NCBI GenBank assembly: GCA_021286925.1
Contig: JAJTBL010000117.1
Coordinates: forward strand, 1-6,277
Length of the DNA stretch: 6,277 nucleotides
DNA from: Spirochaetia bacterium
GTDB lineage: Bacteria > Spirochaetota > Spirochaetia > Treponematales > Rectinemataceae
Reading direction: 5' to 3'
A program made the translations under genes and the position numbers. This document shows positions 1 through 5,662 of the stretch, piece by piece. Under the pieces are notes generated by a model that was not told where the DNA came from, did no database searches, and saw nothing but the letters and a program-made list of their open reading frames with translations. Each line of letters opens with the position of its first letter. Positions within the stretch are counted from its first letter, which is position 1.

Positions 1-34
1 GGGGGTGATGGGTTTTCACCTTTGTTGCTATCAA

Positions 35-54
35 GCACAAGATTGGAAACACTA
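35..54 (-). repeat. Dispersed 20-bp repeat, copy 1 (intergenic)
   Basis: An exact copy of GCACAAGATTGGAAACACTA (plus strand), which reads TAGTGTTTCCAATCTTGTGC in the direction of transcription of the neighbouring genes. It lies 67 bp downstream of the cyclase stop codon in a 121-bp stretch where I see no gene. It is identical over 20 bp to the copies at 415, 2124 and 5243. This copy is followed by G on the plus strand where the other three have C, so its identity ends at 20 bp while the others share 21. No target-site duplication flanks it. Confidence 0.95.
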
Positions 55-121
55 GCTCTTTTATGGTGATCGGGTATCGCTATGATAATTGCTGTTTACA
101 CAAAATTTAGCATAGGCTCTT

Positions 122-1969
122 TTAGGCTCGAGGAAACACTTCCCAAACCTCAATCTCTTGTTCTTTCCCGGGGACCTTGATATTCCCTATCATTTTCAAT
201 TCAATCTTTTTCTTTGCAAGAAATTCTTGATGCAAACAATATCTGGCTGTATCAGCAGATATTAAAATACTGGTTTTAAGAGCTTTATTTGCCTCTTCGA
301 GCCGTGAAGCGATATTCATGGTATCACCAAGAGCCGTGTAATTAAACCTTTTCGACGAACCCATATTTCCAACCACAGCTTGTCCCGTATGAATCCCAAT
401 CCTAGTACGCGGTAGCACAAGATTGGAAACACTACCACAGAAGTCCTCAAGCGCCACGATTATCTCTGCCGCCGCCAAAACCGCCCTTTCTGCATGATCC
501 TTTTGCCCTAGAGGTGCATTCCAAAATGCCACAACCGCATCCCCAATGTATTTATCAATCGTTCCACCATATTTCAGAATTATGTCACTAACTTTTGTCA
601 TATATTCATTCATAAAACCAGCAAGAACATCAGGCGCCAGTTTCTCTGAAAAACCGGTAAATCCTTCCATATCAGAAAAAAGTACCGTAATTATACGAGT
701 TTCACCGCCCAATTTGAGCTTATCTGGATGCCTCAGCAGCTGATCAATCACCTCAGGAGCCAGATAAAAAGAAAACGATCGACGCAAAAATGCTCGTTGC
801 CTGCCTTCAGTTATGTATGCAAGCAGAAGACCTGTCAGACCGCTGCCAAAGGTCAAGGACAAAGCAGTTCCACCAGGAGCCACCATCCCCATAAAAAAGA
901 GCAAAGTATTGCTAGCGACAACCAAAGGAGCTAGAAGAAAAAAACCTATGGCCAAAAGGCTGGTTTTTCGTATCACAACAGGCAAACTTGCTCCGATCAT
1001 TCCAAAAATAAAAATGAAAATCCATGATAAGAAAGGCGATAATTTGTAAGCGAGCCTTTCTGTAAGCGCATTTTCGACAAAAGTCGCATGGATTTCGACC
1101 CCTGGCATTGCGGAAGCAACAGGCACAGCCTGCCGGTCCAGAAGCCCTGGAGCACTGAAGCCAATAAAAACAATCGCATTTTGAAAAGCTTCAGGAGAAA
1201 CCACGCTGGCATCCAAACTCACTGCTTTATCATGACTGAATTGTTTAATCGCAGCACTGAGTATTTCTGCCGCATTATAAGTTTTAAATCCATTAGAAGC
1301 ATCACGATATTTTAAGAATGCAGTTTCAGCAGGTATGGTAACATTCAAGTCCGCCTTCTTCAGCACAGCTACTCCGAGTGCAGGAAGAAAACTATTATCT
1401 GCAACGTTCTCGCGTGCATCATACCTGCGGATCATACCATCAGCATCAATCAGTGCGCTTGCAGTGCCGAACTTTACCTTCGCCTTTTCCACTGGAATGA
1501 CTGATAGGTTGCCAGACTGAGGAGTTGCAACTAGAACAATATTCCCAGACTGTTCCAAAACTTGTGCTAATCTCCTGTCATCATCAGGGCCATAAACTGA
1601 AGTTTCAGAAAATAACACATCCAAAGCCTGGACTCTCGCTTTCGAGCAAAAATCGACAATCAGCCCATACAATTCCCGCGGCCATGGCCAACTAAAACCT
1701 AGATTATCTTGCACCCATTGAAGACTGTATTGATCTACTAAAATCAAGCGAATATCCGGCATGTCGGATTTTGAATGCATGATTTTTTCGAATCTGCGCG
1801 CTTCAAATCGAACCGCTGTGTCGTGTAAAGCGAATTGCAATTTCGTTTCAACTCCGACAAGATGAAAAACCCCTAGAAATACCACCCCCCCGAGCAATGA
1901 CAGCAAGAGTCTAGCAACTCGAGTCGTGATTAGTCCTTCTTTCTTTATTACAATGCTGCTTCGCTTCAT
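122..1969 (-). CDS. CHASE2-domain class III adenylate cyclase, membrane-bound
   Basis: A 615-residue transmembrane cyclase predicted to make cAMP from ATP in response to an extracytoplasmic signal. The order is: short cytoplasmic N-terminus, membrane segment at about 20-40, a periplasmic CHASE2-like sensor at about 45-310, three further hydrophobic helices (about 312-330, 337-358, 363-385), and a class III catalytic domain at about 423-612. Catalytic residues are visible: metal-binding Asp433 (FSDMEGFT) and Asp477 (IGDAVVAFWNAP), Lys473 and Asp549 at the purine-selecting positions (favouring ATP over GTP), and Asn552 and Arg556 in GDTMNIASRLE for the transition state. Start: the ATG overlaps the stop of the M48 gene as ATGA, with Shine-Dalgarno AAAGGA 9 nt upstream (1979-1984), so translational coupling is likely. 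It is the last gene of a three-gene operon. Oddity: residues 513-519 (SVSNLVL) are encoded by a dispersed 20-bp repeat, in the linker before the RTRIGIHTG strand. The ligand of the sensor is unknown. Confidence 0.93.
   Translation of the reverse strand: MKRSSIVIKKEGLITTRVARLLLSLLGGVVFLGVFHLVGVETKLQFALHDTAVRFEARRFEKIMHSKSDMPDIRLILVDQYSLQWVQDNLGFSWPWPRELYGLIVDFCSKARVQALDVLFSETSVYGPDDDRRLAQVLEQSGNIVLVATPQSGNLSVIPVEKAKVKFGTASALIDADGMIRRYDARENVADNSFLPALGVAVLKKADLNVTIPAETAFLKYRDASNGFKTYNAAEILSAAIKQFSHDKAVSLDASVVSPEAFQNAIVFIGFSAPGLLDRQAVPVASAMPGVEIHATFVENALTERLAYKLSPFLSWIFIFIFGMIGASLPVVIRKTSLLAIGFFLLAPLVVASNTLLFFMGMVAPGGTALSLTFGSGLTGLLLAYITEGRQRAFLRRSFSFYLAPEVIDQLLRHPDKLKLGGETRIITVLFSDMEGFTGFSEKLAPDVLAGFMNEYMTKVSDIILKYGGTIDKYIGDAVVAFWNAPLGQKDHAERAVLAAAEIIVALEDFCGSVSNLVLPRTRIGIHTGQAVVGNMGSSKRFNYTALGDTMNIASRLEEANKALKTSILISADTARYCLHQEFLAKKKIELKMIGNIKVPGKEQEIEVWEVFPRA
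415..434 (-). repeat. Dispersed 20-bp repeat, copy 2 (in frame inside the cyclase)
   Basis: An exact 20-bp copy lying inside the catalytic domain of the cyclase gene. It is read as AGT GTT TCC AAT CTT GTG plus one base, giving Ser513-Val-Ser-Asn-Leu-Val-Leu519. The TAG trinucleotide at the start of the repeat is out of frame here, so the gene stays open. Identity with copies 3 and 4 extends to 21 bp. Third codon positions are identical to copy 3, which protein-level selection alone would not require. Confidence 0.96.
1885..1891 (-). repeat. G7 homopolymer in the cyclase N-terminus
   Basis: Seven consecutive G on the coding strand encode Gly27-Gly28 and the first base of Val29, within the first membrane segment of the cyclase. 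Slippage here would frameshift the protein almost at its start. There is no evidence in this single sequence that it varies. Confidence 0.6.
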
Positions 1970-2976
1970 TTGTCAGCATCCTTTTTAAAAAACCGACTGT
2001 ACCGAGCATAGCGATCAGCCCTGATAACTCCCAGCGGAGGAACCGGCAAATTCTCATCCGGCTCAGTTTCCTGCAAAAGCATGGCAAACTTCCGCCACCG
2101 CGCCCCCCCCGAAAAAGGAAAAAGCACAAGATTGGAAACACTACTTTCAAGAGCCCCAATACGAGATTCCTTCTCAGGATGTGTTATCGCATAGCTGTTC
2201 GCCCCCTCTCCCTCCTTGTCAGGGAGCTTCCCGATCACAGTTGCAACCGCAGAAGGAGCATACCCTAATTGCGCAATCATCCTCTGCGCTGTCCTGTCGG
2301 CCTCATATTCGAAATTCTGTGAATACCCCGACACCAACAAAACAGCTGCAAGTTCAGAAATCGCAGTCCCGAATTTATTGGTAAAGCTGACAGCCTCCGT
2401 CGATCCAGCCTGGCCGGCCTTAATCGCGGCTTCCCTGGCAAGCTCCGTCAGCGCATAACTCTGCAATGAAAGCACCCCATGTCGCAGGGCAACATGGGAA
2501 ATTTCATGCGAAAGAATTGCCGCCAGCTCGTCTTCATTCTCTGTAAGCGACAGCAACCCTCGAGTGATCAGAATTTGCCCACCGGGCATCGCAAAAGCAT
2601 TTGGTTCATCGCTGTTAAGAATTAAAAAATGGTAGCCTTTGAAAAGCTCAGGCCGCGGAGAAAAAAGAGCCAAACCCTGCCCAAGCTTATTGATGTAGGC
2701 AGTCAGTTCTGGACAATCACAAGGTTGATATGCTTCAAGAATCGCTCCGGAAATTGCCCGGCCAAGGTAGTATTCCTCTTCAGGTGAAAGCTCGCGAGAA
2801 GCAAAAACTGCTTCAGTCACCGCGCTTTTCAATATTTCAGCCTGTGACTCTTCCAAAAGCCCCTGAGCGAGAGCTTTTGAAACAAGCATGGAAATACTAT
2901 CCGAGAGCGTAAGGCAGGAGGATAACAGCAAAGCGGCAATCAAACTGACAGCCAGCCATCCAAAACGTTTTGACAT
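1966..2976 (-). CDS. M48-family zinc metalloprotease, lipoprotein
   Basis: A 336-residue secreted metallopeptidase of the M48 (Ste24/HtpX/BepA-like) family. The N-terminus is a lipoprotein signal with lipobox L18-S-S-C21, so it is expected to be lipid-anchored in the envelope and face the periplasm. The zinc site is intact: HEISH at 157-161 (His157, His161, catalytic Glu158) and the downstream ExxxD motif at Glu223/Asp227 (NFEYEADR), which gives the third ligand. The conserved PNAFAMPGG stretch (125-133) and the late His-Pro at 266-267 also fit the family. No TPR domain is visible; the C-terminus after about 286 is a short tail unlike typical BepA. Known relatives degrade or help assemble outer-membrane proteins, but the substrate here is unknown. 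It begins 8 bp after the SH3 gene, with only a weak GGAAG upstream, and overlaps the cyclase start by 4 bp. Residues 279-285 come from the dispersed 20-bp repeat, followed closely by a G8 tract. Confidence 0.93.
   Translation of the reverse strand: MSKRFGWLAVSLIAALLLSSCLTLSDSISMLVSKALAQGLLEESQAEILKSAVTEAVFASRELSPEEEYYLGRAISGAILEAYQPCDCPELTAYINKLGQGLALFSPRPELFKGYHFLILNSDEPNAFAMPGGQILITRGLLSLTENEDELAAILSHEISHVALRHGVLSLQSYALTELAREAAIKAGQAGSTEAVSFTNKFGTAISELAAVLLVSGYSQNFEYEADRTAQRMIAQLGYAPSAVATVIGKLPDKEGEGANSYAITHPEKESRIGALESSVSNLVLFPFSGGARWRKFAMLLQETEPDENLPVPPLGVIRADRYARYSRFFKKDADK
2103..2110 (-). repeat. G8 homopolymer in the M48 protease C-terminus
   Basis: Eight consecutive G on the coding strand span the end of Ser289, Gly290, Gly291 and the start of Ala292, 13 bp downstream of repeat copy 3. 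A one-base slip would replace the last ~45 residues of the protease and alter the coupling of its stop to the cyclase start. The tract is seen directly; any switching role is inference, and a sequencing error in the tract is possible. Confidence 0.6.
2124..2143 (-). repeat. Dispersed 20-bp repeat, copy 3 (in frame inside the M48 gene)
   Basis: An exact 20-bp copy read in the same frame as copy 2, giving Ser279-Val-Ser-Asn-Leu-Val-Leu285 just after the end of the recognisable M48 domain (after the HPEKESRIGALE stretch). The host protein is unrelated to the cyclase, so shared ancestry of the genes cannot explain the identity. Confidence 0.96.
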
Positions 2977-2984
2977 CTTCCGGT

Positions 2985-3485
2985 TCAGTCAGCTTTCCCC
3001 AGCACAAAGGCCAGGGCATCCGAAGGATCGATGGTGAGCGATTCCATCTGGTCGAGCCACTGTTTCTGGGTCGAATTTTCTCGTGATTCCAAGCTTGTCA
3101 ATGGGTTGCTGTTCATTGGAGCGAAGCCTTTCCCCGCAAGAACCACCTGCGGAGCAGTCACACCATGCAATGGCTCCGCAATCTGCCCCTCAGGAATGGT
3201 AACCTTTCGAAGCGATGTAGCGAAAACAAAACCTATTCGAGTTTGTCCGGGAATTTCCACTTTTGCCCACCCATCCCGAATCTCGAATACTTTTAAGACA
3301 ACCCCGTACCGCGTTGTTGCAATGATTGAGGAAACAACATAAGGCTTGTCGCGGATTCCTGCACTTTCAACCTGTACCACCATGAAAGCTACTTGAGGTT
3401 TTTCTTCAGCGAAGGCATTCGTGAAAGCACTTTCGCCCCACCCAAGGAGAATAGCGGCAAAGACAACTAACAATATGCGTTTCAT
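2985..3485 (-). CDS. Exported SH3-like domain protein
   Basis: A 166-residue protein with a Sec signal peptide (MKR, hydrophobic stretch to about residue 20, likely signal peptidase I cut after Ala26 in NAFA-EEKP) followed by one bacterial SH3-like domain at about 33-95. Diagnostic features are the GIRDKPYVVSSIIATTRYG stretch, the DGWAKVEI strand and the late IGFVFATSLRKV strand. Such domains usually bind cell-wall peptides or protein partners in the envelope. The remaining about 70 residues, rich in Gln, Ser and Asn, match nothing I recognise. I chose the ATG at 3485 rather than an in-frame TTG at 3500 because it gives a normal signal peptide; a GTGGGG-like ribosome site lies about 7 nt before it. 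It is the first gene of the operon with the M48 protease and the cyclase, suggesting an envelope role, perhaps as an adaptor for the protease. That role is inference. Confidence 0.82.
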   Translation of the reverse strand: MKRILLVVFAAILLGWGESAFTNAFAEEKPQVAFMVVQVESAGIRDKPYVVSSIIATTRYGVVLKVFEIRDGWAKVEIPGQTRIGFVFATSLRKVTIPEGQIAEPLHGVTAPQVVLAGKGFAPMNSNPLTSLESRENSTQKQWLDQMESLTIDPSDALAFVLGKAD

Positions 3486-3502
3486 CGTAATACCCCACAA
3501 TA

Positions 3503-3508
3503 ACTATA
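3503..3508 (-). promoter_or_regulatory. Possible -10 box for the SH3-M48-cyclase operon
   Basis: TATAGT on the minus strand (5 of 6 match to TATAAT) ends 17 nt before the SH3 gene ATG. I find no convincing -35 hexamer at 16-18 bp spacing, so this is only a candidate. A promoter somewhere in the 236-bp gap is expected because the gap follows three hairpins and precedes a tight operon. Confidence 0.2.
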
Positions 3509-3585
3509 CCGCATTTCCCAGGAAAAACTGCACCAAAACCAATAGAAACCCAGCCTTGTCGAAAAAAATTTCATTATCAATGGCG

Positions 3586-3622
3586 AGCCAATTTCAAAAT
3601 TTTATTATTTTTGAAATTGGCT
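3586..3622. repeat. Inverted repeat A: 14-bp perfect stem, 9-nt loop
   Basis: Plus-strand arm AGCCAATTTCAAAA (3586-3599) is the exact reverse complement of 3609-3622, with a 9-nt AT loop. In the direction of transcription it is the last of three hairpins after sbcB. A run of seven T on the minus strand (3568-3562) follows about 17 nt after the stem, which is too far for a classical intrinsic terminator. It could be a transcript-end stabiliser, a protein-binding dyad, or part of a terminator array. Confidence 0.75.
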
Positions 3623-3630
3623 TTGCGGTT

Positions 3631-3659
3631 TTTCACAGGTTTTTCAAACCGTTGTGAAA
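3631..3659. repeat. Inverted repeat C: 12-bp stem with a 2-nt bulge
   Basis: TTTCACA (3631-3637) pairs with TGTGAAA (3653-3659), and GGTTT (3638-3642) pairs with AAACC (3646-3650), leaving a GT bulge and a 3-nt loop. It is the middle of the three hairpins. No T-tract follows on either strand, so it is not a typical terminator. TTTCACA/TGTGAAA superficially resembles a CRP half-site pair, but the spacing does not fit a CRP operator well. Confidence 0.65.
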
Positions 3660-3681
3660 CAAACAAAATTCGATTTTAGTC

Positions 3682-3707
3682 ATTCAAAATGCCTCTGCAT
3701 TTTGAAT
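3682..3707 (-). terminator. Hairpin B after sbcB, possible terminator
   Basis: ATTCAAAATGC (3682-3692) and GCATTTTGAAT (3697-3707) form a perfect 11-bp stem with a 4-nt loop, beginning 14 nt after the sbcB stop codon. The position suits transcription termination or 3'-end protection. The stem is AT-rich and no clear T-tract follows it on the minus strand, so termination is uncertain even though the hairpin is plain. Confidence 0.4.
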
Positions 3708-3721
3708 AATCCTCAAGGCTT

Positions 3722-5212
3722 TCATTCCAATTTTGGCGATTCCTCGTCATACGCAAGCAATTCTTTTTCCAGAAAAAATTTCCAGTCTAAAAGAGAATGC
3801 ACGACCGCACGTTTTGGCGCCGGCAATTCAGGATTATCCAAAAAGGATTGCACCAGCTTTCCATAGTCAGCAAGTTCGGCAGACCCCTCAGCAGGCGGCA
3901 ACTGAATCTTTTGCGCACAATAGTTCCTCCACTTTAAACGTTCAGAAGGCGTCAAAGTATCAGGGAAATTGCGGGCAAAAAACCGCAAAAGCAAACGCGG
4001 GATTCTATCATCGGAAAATTTGCTTTTCCGAACGAAGTCACGTCCTGCAGCAGGGCCGCCAGGCTCAGCTAAAAGCTCATGCAAGCGTTTCAATTTATTT
4101 CGGTCAGGTTTCGGTATAAAGTCTCCTGAATACAAACTCGCTTCGGGGTCTTCATTAGGAGGAAAATCCGCGGGAATTTCGAATACAGCTTGCAATTTCT
4201 GAATCAAGTTTGGATTACTTCGAATCAACTCAGCCCGGCTTGCACATTCCTCACGATTAATGCCGAGTCTTTTCGCTGCATCAGGAGAGAGAACCGTCTC
4301 AGGCGCGAGGAAGGGACAGTGGTTGAGCTTGATTCTGACCAGGGGAACCCGCGGTTCATCGAGTTCCGATGCTTTAGTAAAGACAAGCTTTCGAATTTCC
4401 TCAGCAGAGAGATCAAGCAGACGTGCCGGATCGTAGCGTAAATCAATTGCAATAAGCTGATTTTTGTTCGCTTGATCCATGCTGATAGGCGCAAGCAAAG
4501 TCGTACAGCCGAATTCCGTCGTATACTCGCTCGAAGTATGAAGCAGCATTTTCCGCGACGGCAAGTCGATAACCGGTTTCAGACTTTCCCGTTTTCGATG
4601 CGAATAATACCAGTCATATAATTTTTTTTGACGAGTTCGAATCAGTTTCGCCACCGCGATGGTTGCTCTGATATCGCTCAACGCATCGTGGGCTGAAAAA
4701 TGGTCAAGCCCATTCGCTCTGGTCAGAGCCTCAAGCTTGAATACCGGCATCCCATTATTGTCTTTCGGCCACACAATCCCCTCAGGCCGCAAATCATGCG
4801 CCGCTCTAACCAGATTGATGATATCCCACCGGGAATTTTCATTGGCATATTCACGTTCGTACGGATCGAATAAATTCCTGAAAAAAAGAAATCGTATGAA
4901 TTCGTCATCAAAATTGATTGAATTGAAACCAGCCACCGTCGTACCAGGCCGGGAAAACTCGAAATGTATTGTTTTGGCAAAATTATATTCAGTTTCGCCC
5001 AGCTCGTGCGCCACCTGGGGCGTAATACCATGGACAAGACAGGCCTGCGGCGAGGGCAAATAGTCCAGCGAAGGTTTGCAGTAGAGTTTGATGGGATCTT
5101 CTATTTCTTCAAGCTCTTCATTTGTCCTGATACAGGCAAATTGAGCAATGCGGTCATAGGAAGGATTTATACCGAATGTTTCGAGGTCATACCAGAGAAT
5201 GCTAGAAGCCAT
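3722..5212 (-). CDS. sbcB: Exodeoxyribonuclease I (SbcB/ExoI)
   Basis: A 496-residue protein (E. coli ExoI is about 475) predicted to degrade single-stranded DNA 3' to 5' in recombination, mismatch repair and DNA-end clean-up. The N-terminal DEDDh exonuclease domain keeps all catalytic residues: Asp9 and Glu11 (YDLETFG), Asp102 (NFDDEF), His175 and Asp180 (SAHDALSD). The middle SH3-like region includes NHCPFLAP (297-304), matching the family's NKCPILAP. The C-terminal helical ExoI domain shows LLLRFFARNFPDTL (407-420), closely like E. coli LLFNYRARNFPGTL. These three regions together make the assignment specific to ExoI rather than a generic DnaQ-type nuclease. The start is ATG at 5212, with AGGTG just upstream. 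It stands 47 bp after the small hypothetical gene and is followed by three hairpins. It contains no copy of the 20-bp repeat, although one copy lies 30 bp before its start. Confidence 0.95.
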   Translation of the reverse strand: MASSILWYDLETFGINPSYDRIAQFACIRTNEELEEIEDPIKLYCKPSLDYLPSPQACLVHGITPQVAHELGETEYNFAKTIHFEFSRPGTTVAGFNSINFDDEFIRFLFFRNLFDPYEREYANENSRWDIINLVRAAHDLRPEGIVWPKDNNGMPVFKLEALTRANGLDHFSAHDALSDIRATIAVAKLIRTRQKKLYDWYYSHRKRESLKPVIDLPSRKMLLHTSSEYTTEFGCTTLLAPISMDQANKNQLIAIDLRYDPARLLDLSAEEIRKLVFTKASELDEPRVPLVRIKLNHCPFLAPETVLSPDAAKRLGINREECASRAELIRSNPNLIQKLQAVFEIPADFPPNEDPEASLYSGDFIPKPDRNKLKRLHELLAEPGGPAAGRDFVRKSKFSDDRIPRLLLRFFARNFPDTLTPSERLKWRNYCAQKIQLPPAEGSAELADYGKLVQSFLDNPELPAPKRAVVHSLLDWKFFLEKELLAYDEESPKLE

Positions 5213-5242
5213 GCACCTGACTATACTTCGATTTCAGCTTTG

Positions 5243-5262
5243 GCACAAGATTGGAAACACTA
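5243..5262 (-). repeat. Dispersed 20-bp repeat, copy 4 (supplies a stop codon)
   Basis: An exact 20-bp copy in the gap between the small hypothetical gene and sbcB. Its first three bases in the direction of transcription are the TAG stop codon of the hypothetical gene (5262-5260), and the remaining 17 are intergenic. Here the repeat is in a different phase from copies 2 and 3. It ends 30 bp before the sbcB ATG, so it would lie in the leader of any sbcB transcript starting upstream. Confidence 0.95.
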
Positions 5263-5649
5263 CTCAAGGGATCCCTTTGAGAGGTTGAACTTGTCAAACT
5301 CAAACCCCTCCCCGCCAATCCACAAATTCAGCATGACTCCCCCCTCAGGGGTTTTCAGGACATCGGCATGCTTTATCTGCCAGCCAACCAAATTAAGCCT
5401 GGCACTGCCTAAGAGGTCCTGTCCCGCCATTTGACCGTAATAGCCAGCCAGCTCAGGCCGGCGTGCGGTATTAAGCGCATGCTCTATGTCTGCAATTTCA
5501 GCATCGGAACGAGGCCGATCATCCAGCACGGCGAGATGGATACCATCGGCTTCCTGATGCAGTGACACCACCATTTTTCTCGGATTGCCCTGCAGAAGAA
5601 AACTACTGACTTCGCTTATAAGATGAACCAGGAATTCTCTTCGTTTCAT
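5260..5649 (-). CDS. Uncharacterised small protein, possibly a degenerate GHKL-like fold
   Basis: A 129-residue cytoplasmic protein with no signal peptide or membrane segment; I do not recognise a named family. The layout resembles a trimmed GHKL/HATPase domain: an N-terminal helix (4-20), strands around MVVSLHQEADGIHLAVLDD (26-44), a helix at 47-60, LNLVGWQIKHADV (85-97) where kinases have LGLAIV-type helices, and TPEGGVMLNLWI (100-111) like the closing TPGGGT-F-L strand. The ATP-binding N-box and glycine loops are not recognisable, so catalysis is unlikely. The likeness is a personal reading, not a search. The start at 5649 is preferred over an in-frame ATG at 5688 because AAAGGA sits 7 nt upstream and the longer form would overlap the preceding gene by 28 bp. 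It follows the DUF1576-like gene by 11 bp, probably in one operon. Its TAG stop is part of repeat copy 4. Confidence 0.75.
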   Translation of the reverse strand: MKRREFLVHLISEVSSFLLQGNPRKMVVSLHQEADGIHLAVLDDRPRSDAEIADIEHALNTARRPELAGYYGQMAGQDLLGSARLNLVGWQIKHADVLKTPEGGVMLNLWIGGEGFEFDKFNLSKGSLE

Positions 5650-5656
5650 GCCATAT

Positions 5657-5662
5657 TCCTTT
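5657..5662 (-). promoter_or_regulatory. Ribosome binding site deciding the start at 5649
   Basis: AAAGGA on the minus strand lies 7 nt before the ATG at 5649 and overlaps the TAA stop codon (5663-5661) of the DUF1576-like gene. Such an overlap suggests that termination of the upstream gene feeds re-initiation on the small gene. Confidence 0.7.

Noticed and set aside
55..124. 9-bp direct repeat GCTCTTTTA at 55-63 and 116-124
   Set aside because: Short, low complexity, and not associated with the other repeat copies. It could be a remnant duplication but cannot be told from chance.
411..436. GGTAG and CTACC as an inverted pair around repeat copy 2
   Set aside because: Only 5 bp long, partly inside the repeat, and not present around the other three copies, so it is probably chance and not a terminal inverted repeat.
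1911..2159. Minus-strand frame of 82 codons spanning the M48/cyclase junction
   Set aside because: It is in the third frame across two strongly supported genes, and the product is an out-of-frame reading with no domain.
3486..3500. TTG start at 3500 for the SH3 gene
   Set aside because: It adds five residues before a canonical MKR signal peptide start at 3485, with no better ribosome site.
3631..3659. CRP-type operator at the TTTCACA/TGTGAAA dyad, suggested by the cyclase downstream
   Set aside because: The half-sites are on the wrong sides and spacing for the TGTGA-N6-TCACA consensus; the dyad is better described as a hairpin.
35..5262. The 20-bp repeats as a CRISPR array
   Set aside because: The copies are 361 to 3100 bp apart, in genes, with no regular spacers, and no cas gene is present.
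4964..5434. Plus-strand open frame of 156 codons, and other plus-strand frames of 60-134 codons
   Set aside because: They lie opposite well-supported genes (sbcB, cyclase, M48, DUF1576-like), encode no recognisable motif and look like antisense shadows.
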